Assembly (NCBI RefSeq): GCF_905147365.1
Contig: NC_056428.1
Location: 28,178,001 to 28,242,000, forward strand
DNA: 64,000 nt
DNA from: Aricia agestis
Taxonomy: Eukaryota; Arthropoda; Insecta; Lepidoptera; Lycaenidae
Direction: 5' to 3'
Part shown: piece after piece, positions 25,501 through 39,800 of the stretch
Position numbering within the stretch: position 1 is the first letter of the stretch
Layout of the letters: every line of letters starts with the position of its first letter
The notes under the pieces: model-generated
The model's database searches: none
What the model was told of the DNA's origin: nothing
Seen by the model: the letters and a program-made list of their open reading frames with translations, nothing else
Made by a program: the position numbers and the translations under genes

Positions 25501-28500
25501 AATTCGGATACATTCGAATGTAATTTGCTTGAATGTGACAGGGGTTTCCGAAATTCGCGACGTATTCGTGCGATTCGCTTTGTGAATCGGGCTGCTGGTC
25601 TTTTTATGATATAATAAGAGTCTTTGTCCGTTTCCCACTAAATGGCCAAAGGGATTTTTCCGGGAAAAGTCCATTAAAAGTCAAAAAACCATCCCTTTTT
25701 CGCAGACATACCTACATTGACTTTGTGCGAAATATGTTTGTCGTAAAAGCGAAACTAACTATATCAGATTCAGTCCCCTGTCCACCTGTTTGCCGCGTTT
25801 GCATATCAAAGCCAGACAGATAATATCAAAGTATCCTGTATAGTGTATATATGACAAAATACGTCGTGAATTTGTAAAATCTCCGCTACTTTTTCATTAA
25901 AATGGATCACAGAACTAATGATAATAAAATGTGCGATCTGAGAAATTGTTTGTTAAGATTTACGTCATTTGGTCGGGTTAAGTCCCGCCGAAGTAGATTT
26001 TTGAACATTACATGGGCAAAAAAATAATCGTCTTACGGCATATAAAAATGTGAATAACTAGAAAACGGCTGGTGCTATAAATTGGCTCATTTCGTTCTTA
26101 AAATAATCGCGAAATCGGGAAATATTTAAGGTGAGTAGTAAAATTGGAGGTAACAAAGCGGTGACAGAACTCGTATCTCGCGGCGCCTAATGCGATTCAT
26201 AACAACAATATTGTATTGAATTGGCATAAATCATAATATCATTATAATCTAATATCATTATGCATTAGATATGATATTGCATACGAATCAAATGCGTGTA
26301 TGGATATTGGGCCAGGCCACAACACTGCGTTGCGGCGTCGTATCGCAAAAACAACATCGCACAAAAATGCGATGCGATGTCGCAATTTCATATAGTATAC
26401 ATAATACATCATTTAGATGTTGCCAGCAACCTCGCTGATAGTACATAACTAAATTGGTTTTATAAAGAAGACAGCTGAGAGAGTATTATCAATTTTTGTT
26501 ACACCCTGTATAAACGCATAGACATAATAATCATAATATTATGATGTCAAAAAGCTTTGTCTGTTTGTACAAAAGATGGATCGACGCATCGCAATTCCGA
26601 GTATTGAAGCTACAAGTGAATGGGTGAAATTCTTCGCGTTACATTGCGCGTTCCCTGCACACCATATTTCTACGGTACTCTCAGAATTTCCGACGCGATC
26701 TATATTTCTACTGGACAAGGATCATTTTCGTATAAATTCCGAGGTAAAATAACTATGAATGGACACAGTCGCAATGCATAATATATTATACACTCGCGAC
26801 GACAAGCTTCATATGCTTTACTTCCTTTGACTGTAAAATAAGTTTTAAAGTTTTCGTCCTTTGTTTGTTATTGATGAATAACAACAATAATAATAATAAC
26901 AATAACTTTCGATAGTGTAAAGAAGCATGCGAGGTGATCATGATGAATTATGGCGATCACTCTCACTCACGTTAGCTTTCAAACTAGATTAAGATCGATA
27001 TGTCCATTTATTTTCTGCCGCACACATAACAGTTATAAAACTTACATGAAAAAATACTTAGGTAAAAAAGCGTAGCGTTATTGTAAATCTAGAATCTAGA
27101 TTATGATGTGAATATTATGCAAGTATTTTGTAATTTTGTTATGCGTCTAAATTCTTAAAAATTAAAACAAATAACTTTGAGTATTATTTATAGTGTAGTA
27201 TCGGGTTGGTCTAAAAAAACATTTGCTTTGCAATCATAAAATAGTTCACACACAAATTAGTACGTCGCTTAGTAAAATACGCTTCACTTTGCGGCGCACG
27301 GAATTCACTTAGCAACCCGCAGAATCTAAGCGCACGGCAGTGCGCAGGCCAAGTTCTAGCAACAGGCCGCGCGCACTCCATGCACTATTTGCATTCACTT
27401 TGCGGCGCACAGAATTCGCTTACCGGGGCGCAGAATTCACTTATCAGCACGCTATTCGCTTAGCGGTGAGCAGAATTCGCTTAGCGGATATGTAGATAGA
27501 TATGTACCTATGAATCGGACACTCACGGTACTGGCATATCCAGTGGAGGTAGTCGAGGTTACAACCAACGTCATTCCACATCCAGGCCCGACCCCCGTCG
27601 AGCACCACGCAGTTCTGTTCGCCGTTGTAGTTGTTCGGCTGGTCTTTCGCCCATGTCGGCTTGACCACTATGTCACCTGAAATTTGTGTATATGTTATTT
27701 GATTTGATCCAGAAAAGACTTCAGAATAATTTTACTTAGCTTATTGCCCGCTTTAAAAGCGCAAGATAACCTAGGTATAATAGCAATGAAAATAGATAGA
27801 TGTAATACTAACAACACAACTAAAAGGTGTGTAGTTAGTATTACAAAAACTGTTGGGGCATATTTCTTGCGTTGAAGGAAAATGTACAATTTTTTTTTCG
27901 TCTCTTGTTTTTACTGATTCTTTGACTTCGCTCTTGCCCTCTCGTGACTATAAGGAACGTATTAGTTCCTTTTGTATATCCAAATATTACAAGGAGCTTT
28001 AAATAGAATTAAGGAACAAGAACATACCATCAACCCATTTCCATGTCCTGGAGGTAAGGCCGGGCTCTTTCTGAGCTCCGATCCATACCAGCTGAGTTTT
28101 CAATTGGAGCTTCCGTCTGTCTAACTCTTGAATTAAATAACTTGACGTGGGTCCCTGTTGAAAATGTGTCTTTAGTATTCTATCGTCACTTAAAACACTT
28201 TATTCAATAGTAAGTACTCTTAATTAAGTATTCTTAATTTTCATATGTACATACAATGTAGGCCTTAGGAGTCATTGTTTTTTTAGGATTTTTAAGAGCT
28301 ACTACTATTATCTATATGAAAGTTATTACATGACGACGTGTTAATCCCGTGCTCAAATTACCTACTATCATGTAAAATTTTATAAAAATTCGTTAATATT
28401 TTTTGAGTGAAGCAGGAACAAACACTTCATTTAAATAAAAGGTATACTTTTACTCTGTTTTGCCTTAGTAATAATTATATTTTAATTTTTATATTTCCTA

Positions 28501-30790
28501 GCTGACACGACTATCTAACGTTGTTTTGCCATATAAAATATTTCGCCCATATTATTTTATTGAAGTGACTAAATAAGTAAAATTGCACAATGACAACGTC
28601 CATCGCTATCCCGTCGCACAAACAACCATGGTCGCCGTCAGTCTCGAGTTGTAATAATTCACTATTATTTATTCAACAAATGCACTTATCAATATAAAAA
28701 GTACTCAGTAGCCGATTCTCAGACCTACTGGATATGCATATAAAATTTGGTAAAAATCAGTAAAGCCGTTTCTGAGGAGTACGGTAACTAACATTGTAAT
28801 ACGAGAATTTTATATGTAAGAAGATAAGATGTTAAACTTGAGTAGGTGATGTTGAGATTTCACACCAGTTTGTCACATGATCAAAGTTCAAACAACAAGT
28901 CGACAAAGTTGCATGGCGATCGGATGTACGGTTGGATATATTTACAATGCGCTTTGTGAAACGCACTTGGCAATCGCTTTACAACTCCGTATAAGTCCCC
29001 CGGTTTGAGATCGCTTCAATGAATAAAGCTTAAGTCTATACAAGATTTTGTATTACAATTTACAGAGACACGCGTAATTAGTTCGCAGAAATTTCTAAAA
29101 GTAAGTGCACGTTTTGAGAGGTTTGCAGAAAATTTGATCTGAAACAATCCGTACTTTAAACCATAGATGTATATATACCGCTTTCATATTTCCGGATTTC
29201 CTCTGATTCATTTATATCGGTCGATACGATACATTATACATCGAGCTAATGGATGCTTGGATTGTCATGTCAAATTGATGTCAATCCTACTGTCTATCCA
29301 AGTTTAGATTGACAGTGTTGATTGAGCGCCGCGCTGATATCTATTAATATCACAGAATAGATAATAAGTACGTTAATATGTCTGTTGCTGTATCAAATTA
29401 ATAAGTCTTGTAGTTATGCTAATATGATGACGTCATGAACTAAATTTTAGCTTGATATTTTTCAGGTTCAATTAATGGATTTTCTTCCCTAGTTCTATAA
29501 GGGCGTTTTGTCCCCGATTGGAAGGACAAAATTAATATTAGGGTATATTCAAGGTTTTTACATCCTCCATATCCTCATACCTAGAGAGTTCGTATACCTG
29601 AAAGATCACAGTAAAACCTAGCTCACAATAAAAAATTACCGAGAATCCATGTATCAGATCTCCCCCATGTAGCTGGCACTGTCTGCGAGCGTCGTCGAAA
29701 GACGCGCCCTTGGCCACATTAAACTCGTAACAGTTTCTGGAGAACGCCGCCAGCTCCACATCTGCTGACGCTCCGATTGGAGCGCATCGATCGTTGGAAA
29801 ATTCTAGAAACAAATATAATCTTTATACCTTTCCTTTGCGAGGAAACCACAAAACACAAAACGAAGAATAACGTGCACGGAATAACGTCGTATTCCCAAC
29901 ATGTACATTGTACATACTATCAGACCAGTTGATTCATGGGCAGATGGCGGACCTACTTAAATTGTCACCATTTAATTGACATAGCCCGACTAAATGAAAT
30001 GGATCTGCCGATCGCCATCAGAGATAATCTTCTTGAACGTACATAAAAATAGCTGATGGACGATGGAGAAAATTCTAACACCTGCACCATGATTTCTATT
30101 ATCATTTGAAACTAAAAATCTTTGCGTGTCACTAGCATCAAAGTACTCGATACCGGAAGTCGTAAGGGACATTTTGGCAAAAATGATATACAGAATTTAA
30201 CAAAACTAAGTGTATAGTAATACTTTAGGGTATATTCGTGTTCCTCGTAGAGAGTCCACTGTGAAAATAGCAGCGCTGAAAGACCAACATTTCTTAAACT
30301 TTTGTAAGAGAAACTCGTGACACTGGGGCGCTTGCCAATACAACAGTGAAAACAAATTCGATCTTCTAGCGCTTTCAAATTAGTGAACTCTCTACAAAGA
30401 ACACATACACACCCTAAAGTACTATCACTTGTTACACCCTGTGTGCTATATTATGTATGTATCATGTATACTGACCTTCAGTGGTGAAGACCTCGACCTC
30501 ACACAGAGAGAGGGAGCCCTCGACGCCGACCAGCTGCAGGAACACGTACTGACCTATCAGAGGTCTAGCGCATGTGAACGTCTTTGTCACGCCTTCGTCT
30601 AGAACAAAATATTTTTTTTTTATTATAAAATTGAGACGTCTATGGACTGTTCGTCCATATCCTTTTTTTGTTATTTTATTATTTAGATTTTTCGCACCAA
30701 GGATAATTGAAATAATATTATAAATTTTAATTAATTGTAGTCCATCACGCCATGGACACTTTTTTTTATATAAGTAATACTAGCTATTTG

Positions 30791-30862
<72 letters not shown>

Positions 30863-33800
30863 TCAATGGAATAGACTATAATATATACATATAATAAATA
30901 AATATATATTTATTATTTTATAAATTACATAATAATAATATTAATGTTTTGAACGGTGAGGTCCCAGTCGGTGTGGCGGCCAGTAGATCCGACATTTTCC
31001 GATTTCCTTAGATTTTATGCTGCTCCACCCTTTGCCTTTAGATGTTGTGACATTGGCTTGGTGGAGAGGGGTCACTCAAACTTGTGGAGTTTCTAGGGTG
31101 TTAAAGAGATATCGTTCTGTGTCGAACAAAATATATTTAAAAAAATATAAATAAAATAAAAATATACTATAAATCATAATAGGTAGGTACATTATATAAA
31201 AAAAAAAGACTTCAAAATTCCCTATCTCAGAAACTGTGGAACTGATTCTAATGACACTGCAGTATTCCTTAAGTTGAGGAATACAACAAAAAAGAATTAC
31301 TTAAATCGGACTTGTACTTCCGGAGATATTATGCGAATACAAACATACATACATACAATTTTGAAATTTAGCGCTTTAGATGTTCAGACGCTATTATAGA
31401 CTAACATAATATAGGATAACTGGACGGTTCGAGAAATCCTTTTTTTTTAAGTCGGTTTATAAACAGGGATTATCCAACAATTACAGTCTACGTGGAAAGA
31501 AGGGAAACAAAAAATTGTACATAATCACAGCCATAGATCAAGTATGATCTATGGCTGTGGACATAATAATATGAGAACTTTTGTAATACATCTTGTAGTT
31601 TGGACCACAGTACACATCCTTTTGAAACATAAAGACCCATATTTATAATCTAACATTTCGTGTGATACTTTTTTTTTTGGAAATTATTCTTTGTCCTGTA
31701 GATAGTACCAATAATTATTATTAAATTCAGATTCAATGGAATCTTATGTAACTAATTCTTATAAGAACGTTGTCGTTTTATTTACTTATTACGTTTTTAA
31801 TTAAAACATAATAAATAAAACAACAACGTTATTTTTAGAAATACTTTATTTCTAGTCACTAAATAAATAAGAAACAAGATCTAATAAACAAACATTTTAA
31901 CGAGATTCTTTTACTAAGAACCATTAGCAGCCATTAACTAAAAAGAAAAACAAGAAAAACAAAAACAAATGAACAATAAGGCTCAGGAAAACATCTGCGC
32001 CAATTAGTATTCAATAGAAACTTCTAGCTGGAATCAAATATCCGTCAAGTCTAGGTATTATGTTATACAACTACTAAGGGTCAATTCAGACCGCAACGCA
32101 ACGCGTAGATGCATAATTCTAAACTTGTACTGAATTGACAGATTTAAATTGCGTGAGACATCTTGTGAATCTGTCAAATCCATACAAATTTAGAAATGAA
32201 AATGAAAAAAAGGTTTATTCAATAAACAGATACTTACAGCTATCATACATTTTTTATCTGCAAAACTATACAACAGTTTGTAGGCAGATTTCGCTCACAA
32301 CAATTAATTATGTATAGCTATCATTACAGTATATATGTACTTTATAATTTAATAACAATGTTATCAGTAACCTACCAATTGAACTCCTAGGACATCATAT
32401 TATAGATTATTAAAATGATCTTATGTTTAATATTGTTTCATCTTGTTTCATTGTAAGACTATGCGAGTGCGACTCTGTCTACATAATTATGTAAATTATG
32501 TGAGTGCGACTCTGTCTACATAATTATGTAAATTTGCCGCTTAGGCATCCTAGCCCTACTACGACTTAGTCTTGGGATCAGTCTTAATAAACCACTAGGA
32601 TCTACGCGTCGCGTTTCGGTCTGAAGTCTGAACTGACCCTAAGGCTTTTTATTTTGAATAGACAAGGTATTTTGTAATAAGAATTAGGTATGTCCACACT
32701 TCACGTGCACATATTGTAAGGTTTTGTCAAATAAACATGCATCCTGTCAAATCCATACAAATTTAGAAATGCAACTACGCGTCGCGTTTCGGTCTGAAGT
32801 CTGAAGTGACCCTAAGGCTTTTTATTTTGAATAGACAAGGTATTTTGTAATAAGAATTGGGTATGTCCACACTCCAGGTGCACATATTGTAAGGTTTTGT
32901 CAAATAAACCACATTATAACTATTTAATGAAACTGAAAATAAAATTATAGAAAACATTTCTTGTTTCTTTATAAGTGACTAAAATATGAGCGACCAAAGT
33001 TTTCTGTTGCTGTTATGTCTGTGTCGCCTGGCGCGTTTGTTAATTAATAAATTAAAAATGATAAAAATAATCATAAAAATGAATATTTTTATAAAAGATA
33101 AAAAAATACTCTAATAAACGCGATTCGAAGACTAACGCTTTCATGATAGTCTAATTCTCGTATCGGGAAACTTATTTCGATCTTCACGAGAATCGGGCCC
33201 AGGACCCGTACCACGAAACGGTTTTGAGACTCAATCGTACGAGAATGTTGCGTCCTACTCCTATGATATTCTATTATAAAAAAAGGTAGATATCGCACTA
33301 GCGCTTACAGTCTGATACGGCCAAATGAAGGTAAGTCCCTTCTTTTGAGTTAGTTTCATGTTGACAGCGAGTGAGCGACGAGGTGTCACGTTAGAATATC
33401 ATTGTGTCTTAAAATGCCAAGCTGCGTTTTTGACTTAAAATGCCAAGCTGCGTTTTTGACTTAAAATGCCAAGCTGCGTTTTTAGAAAATGCAAAAATTA
33501 TAGTTATAAGGTAAAAAAGGATGAAAAAGTTACGTACCACAAGTAAGTACATGAAAACATCTAATTATTTTTTATTTGGATGTTTTCCAACATTATCGAC
33601 AAAATATTTAATGCAAAAAATTAAACTAAAAAAGGATAGAAAATACGGACGACAACTGCAGCGTATTAAGGACAGATAATCGTGTGACAGAATAATCGCG
33701 CATGCGTGCCGATGTTCAACTCAAAGTAGCAATCATTTTCTATATCATTCGTAACGTATTATCTGTCGCATTCATTGTTGTAATTTATTTCACACAGGAA

Positions 33801-36800
33801 CAAATTCTGAGGACCGCTTTGTATGAGCATACGCCATCTTTAATAAAACATCATTGTCCTACTGTAACAAACATGAAATGACGTTATTAGAGCAGGACGT
33901 GGCATTCTCGTCCGATCGTTTGAGTCTCAAAACCGTTTCGTGGAACGGGCCCTGAAACGGTCGTAATGCCTTTACTTGACTTCCGAAAGCTTATCGTCTC
34001 ACTACGGAACCCCTACATCGGGGATTTAGTATTACCTGCGTCCTGCGGATTTGCACTGATGGCTAATTAGTAAGTTTAGTAGAAACAGACATAAATTGAA
34101 TTAAACGGCAGTGTGGACCTTAAGTTGATGTAAGCTGTTTGATGTCACGTATACATCATCAAAACGTTTCGTCAGAGTATTAGATAGAGTTTAAGATAAA
34201 GTTTGCATCCGTATTCATGCGAATTCGTAATTCCGCACTAATATTATAAATGCGAAGGTGTCGTCGTCTATCTGTTACCTTTTCACGCCGAAACCGAGTA
34301 TAACTATTTTATAATCTGTGCCCAAACCGCTGAACCGATTTTGATGCGTATGGAGATACTTTGAGTCCCCGGAAAAGACAAAGGATACTTACTTATTATA
34401 CCGGAAAAATGTACGGTTCCCGCACGAATTTTGTCGCTACGGAGTTGTAGAGTCATCTAGTATTATAAATGCCTACTTTAGTCGTTACCGTTTCTCACTA
34501 AATCATGCTTAAGATTAAATACATATTAAATCCAGGGAAAGAATGATTAGGTATTTCGTTATTACAACACAAATTTTAATATTCAGTAAATTAATAAAAA
34601 TCGGCCAAGTGCGAGTCGAACTCGTGCACTAAGGGTTCCGTACCGATACAGTGCAAAAATAGGCTAAAAATTGTGCTTTTTGTATGGGAGCCTTCTTTAA
34701 ATTTTTATTTTATTTTAATATTATTATTTAATATTAAAGTAGGTACACATATAACAAAATAATTAAAAAATTAAAGTGCCTACCTCTTGCCATTATTGAT
34801 ATAGAGCGACATACAGACAGACAGGTAGAATCGGATTTTTATTACCAGTTTTTATATTCGGAGCAGTAACCTCAGAGCTACTTTTGAAAACAAACGAACA
34901 TCTTCTGTATATTTTTAAGTATTAATCAAGTATTACATAAATAATAATTGCTAAAAAAAAATTAGCAATTATTATTTACGTAATTTTATAATATAAATTA
35001 AATATTTTATGTATACAGTTTTTGGTACTAATAATACCAAAAACTGTATACATAAAATATAATCATCTATCCAGTATGTATACCAAAACGAAAGTCTCTG
35101 CAAAATGTTAATGCCGAAGTTACCTATTTCCTACTTAAAGTTAAAGATGAGACGGACCGACTTTACATAAAATTGAGCATAGACTCGTACCTAATATTAA
35201 ATTAATACATTTGAAGCACTGCTTACGTATTTTTAATTTAGAAATCAATTTAACTTGTAACTGAAAGTTGTTCAAAGTGAAAACTTGAAATGGTTACTTG
35301 GTATCGCCAACTTCAAAACTTTTCTGAAAGTAAATAAGAGCTGTAAAGTGTAAACTATTGAGACCAATAACACTTAGCTAATGAAAGGAATATTGATACG
35401 TTTGTAACTCTATGGGTTACGAGCTTTTGCCCGCGGCTTCACTCGCGTTAAGAAGTATTATTATATACAAACTTTCATCCCCGATTTGAACCCCTCGGGG
35501 TTGGAAGTTATCAAAATCCTTTCTAACGGCCATTCCCAATATTTGATCTATCTCTGGTTTTGCCCTACTAGAGATAGGAATAGCTCACAATTGACATAAA
35601 ATATATGTATCTAATGTCTAATGTGAGCTATTCCTATCTCTAGTAGGGCAAAACCAGAGATAGATTAAATATTGGGACCGGCCGTTAGAGGTTGCCTACG
35701 TTATAATAGCTACCTGCATGCCAAATTTCAGCCCGATCCGTCTAGTGGCTGTGCGTTGATAGATAACTATGTCAATCAGTCAGTCACCTTTGAGTTTTAT
35801 ATATACAGATTTTGTACTAGGCGCTGCTCGCAACTTTTTTCGTGCGGAAATTCCTAGATAAAACCGCTATTGAAACAGCTATCCTCTATCCTAATAATAA
35901 TGCTTATCCGGAGCCAAAAACAATCATACCAATGCAAAAGCTAACTGAACATTCACAGTACACACTTTCGAATACTATAAAGTCAATTTTATCTATATTG
36001 TATATATAAAAAAATTATCTTAATCTTATCTTATATCTTTAAATGAGCAATTCTTGCATATATAATATATACAATGTGTCCCGACACCGGTGTCCGATCC
36101 TTTAATGTCATGATCTATGGCATGTTTTATCGACTTTTTGGCTGTCAATTTTTCTCTCTCTCTCTCACGGTTGTAAAATGGCAGCATTTTAGTTTTTCCC
36201 AGGCTTTCACACTAATCTGACCAGTACTTCTCATGTAAATATCCTATGAAGATAAAAAAGGTCTCATTTAATGTCAAGCCAATTATTATGTTATCAAGTA
36301 ACTATTCTATTATCACCTGTCGTTGAATCGTACTGACAAGTTGGAAATTATTGTATGTATACTATACAAACATACATACAAACAATAAGCAATTTGTCAG
36401 GTATGGTCGGCATGTAGATACAGAATCAACTTTAATTATTGTGTAGGAAGTGCCACACCATTGTTGTGAGACCTCGAGTACGACCCTTAAATTCTTTATG
36501 TAAGATGGAATCTAGAATTTAGCTTATGTAAATTAATTTAATTACTTACTCATTATAATACAATACATGATTATTATGATGATTACATGTTATATGATTT
36601 GTTAACATATAATAATTAACTAGCTATTTGAGCGAGCTTTGCTTCATATATATATATATAGGAAAATTGAATTGACAGACTTGCGACCTTAAGTACAGAA
36701 TATAATATTATAATGCCTTAAGCAACCAGCAAAGATATTAAGAGGGCGACTAACCCCAAAAATCAAACATCGTCCTTCTCTCTTCACACTCACGCCCGTC

Positions 36801-39800
36801 TTTCACATGCCAGGTGAAAAAGAACGACGCGGATTCATCGCCAAATTACTTTTTTCTTAATAACTCGATAAATATACAGCATTTTAAAAATCCGCTAGGT
36901 CGATCTCTCAATGATAGAATTTTATACAATGTGTTAAAACATTAACTTAGTTCAATGCACGGTTATGGCAATAAATGAAAAATTCGTGAAAATTAGATGC
37001 TTCTTTGTGATTTTTTTCTATCGAGAAAATTTTAAGATATCGTGTTTTTGCTCAGATCGAATTCTCGGATATATAATGTAGTATCTAATTTTAGAAAATG
37101 AAACAATTCGGGGCTTATTTTTCAAGTATAAAAATGAATTATAAAATCGACAGTTTAGGGTTAGGCGCCCCTTTAAGATCCTCAACTCTCAAGTTTGCAG
37201 AAAGTGATGTATTACAAAAAAAAAAAAAACATTTCTTTAAAATATGAAACATGATAATTTTAAATATATCTTTATTCGGATCTTAATATTATTATAGGCC
37301 AAGTTCCATAATATTATTACAAATAATAGCAATATAACAATTAATACTGTGTATGTATCTATTACTTTCTAGAAATGATTCCTTACCAGAAACTTGATCT
37401 GTATTCTAATACACTAAGTTTGTTATAAGATATTTTTTACTCTAATATCAGCCTCGGTGAAGGTCAATTTAAGTTTGATTCTATTATCAGCTTGGTGAAG
37501 GTCGATTTAAGTTCGGATATCGGTTAGTAGAAGACTAATATAGATTATAGAGGCCGCGGTTGTGGTCAGCATATTTGATGGATTTTAGCTATGACAATCC
37601 ACATTAAGCTTGACATCTGGCTAATAGGATATGTCTGAGCCGGTCAAACCTTTGTGACGTTCTATAGTCATTAGTCATATGGCGATTGTGGTTAAGACAT
37701 TGAAATTAATTTTGTGACATGCAATTAATGTCCGGTCCGCTTTGGCTTTGACTAGTCATCTTCGGCTATTTTCGGCTTTCGGCATGTAGGCTGTTTAAAT
37801 TTAAACTTTAAGTAGATATCAATTAATTATATGGTGATGTATAAATGAATGAAGATGGAAGTCATATACGATCAACTTTCACTATGCAGTTAAGTTTACG
37901 TACTACTTGAAACAGAAAGTTTCATACAAAAGTGCTGATAGACGCTTTTATAACATTTTTTGCTGACTCCTTATATTCTTGAGATGGTGGTTATTTCTAT
38001 AAATCGATTTTTGACTTCGCCATCGAAATTATCGAATGTAACTTTACTAAATACTCTCTACGTACGATAGTAAATAAGTCAGCGAACGCATTTGTCGAGT
38101 GTGGGAATACGAATCGCGTGTCATATAAGTACGTTTCGAAAGTAAAAGTAGATGCTATCTTCCACTCACAGTCGGACTGTCGTTTGAAGTATAACTCGAT
38201 GGTATTTTTATGTCGCATACTTTTAGATATGACTCATGTAAGCGCCATGTAGAAATACTGTAGAGTACTGAGAACAGCTGTTATACTTACATATTTTATT
38301 GTTTTTATCTCGTTACTAGATGACCCGGCGAAGTTCTTTTTCCCTCCTTACATTGTCACTACAAACCTTCCCTGGATTTCCACATTGACTAAAATTAGCT
38401 AAACCGCTAAAGCCGTTCTCGAGTTTTAGCAAGACTGTCAAAATTGAAAATTCATTTTTATTTATATAGATAAACTAGCTTTTGCACGCGGGTTCGCTCG
38501 CGTTAAGAAGTATTATTATAAATATTAAATAGGGTATCAAAGTACCTAAGGCCACCGCACATTAGAAACACGACAGTTTTAGACAGACTATCGCATAATA
38601 AAAAGTACTAGACGCGCACATTTGAAGTAGACACAACTGCCCAGTTAGACACAGTATCTTTTGTTAAAAACGATGACGAAATTCTTTACCAAAACGTATG
38701 CGGTTTGACATAAGTCAGCGCTAAATGACATTTCGTTTTCGAAGACTAATTTTGATAACGAATTTCGTCATCGTTTTTAACGAAAGGGACTTTGGCTACG
38801 GCCCCTGTTTCTCTTTAATCGTAAAGCTGACTTGTCTTTGTGAAACAAGATTGTCTAAAAACTGTCGTGTCTCTTATGTGCGGTGGCCCTTACTCATCGA
38901 TAGAAGCCGTTTCTCTGTTATCCTTTTCCTTCAAAGTTATCCAAAACAAAATTGACACGCCATTACTCCTTTCTAAAATTTCCCTAAAATAGCATCAAGA
39001 TCAGCTTGAATCCAGACTCCCCTGTATGTCCCATTCTGCAATACAAATTAGCGAAAAAACTTATCATTCAAAAATCTTTATTAATTCATCATTAGATCTC
39101 CAAAAGTAATTAACAACTTGAACGATACTCCTGAACTTGATTTTGATTTGTTTATGACTTCATCTTCTGCCATGAAACAAAAGTCACAGCACTGGTTTAA
39201 TGCGATTCTCAAATTCTCTGCTTAGTTTTGCTTCCTTTTTCTCCTGTACCATCTAAATTATCATTAGATTTATTGGATTGGCCTTATTAACTTTATTGCT
39301 TTTTATTTTTCTTGTAGTTAAAAATTTGGAATTAAGAAGAATGTACAAAAATTAGACAGTTGTAGCGCGTGTGTTAATTATTATTATTGTTTGTATGTGC
39401 GCGTAATAATAGTTGTAACGACGCCCGCCGAATCGAGTCGATCTTGTTGCATCGGGGCTCGAGGTCAAGGGGCACCGCGGGGTGAAGCGTCCTGGAATGC
39501 ACCGGCGAGCGCGGCACCCCCGCGCCAGTCGGGACGCGCGAGCGTAAGCTGCACTACTTGATTGTGTACTTTGTTGTTATTATACCTAATTATAGTTATT
39601 AGTGAGCCACACCTGTATTTTAAGTGCATAAGTAAAGTGAATAAAAGTATTGCACCTTAAAAATTGCGCCCAACTTGTGGCCGGACCACAAAAATGCCGA
39701 AAACGCGACAACAAGAAAACGCGAGTGCAGAAGTAACTGACGCTAACATGGCGGCGCCCGCGCCCGTGAATACCGGCGCCACATTGTCAGAAGCCCAGTT

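Larger units (their letters stand above)
33200..33954 (+). mobile_element. 755-bp inverted-repeat element containing a THAP exon
   Basis: Ends CAGGACCCGTACCACGAAAC and the inverse GTTTCGTGGAACGGGCCCTG; terminal repeats extend ~75 bp and share GGTTTTGAGACTCAA. Inside is a THAP-type exon (33466-33543). THAP domains occur in P-type and some other DNA transposases, so this is probably a deletion derivative. No target duplication is obvious. Confidence 0.65.
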
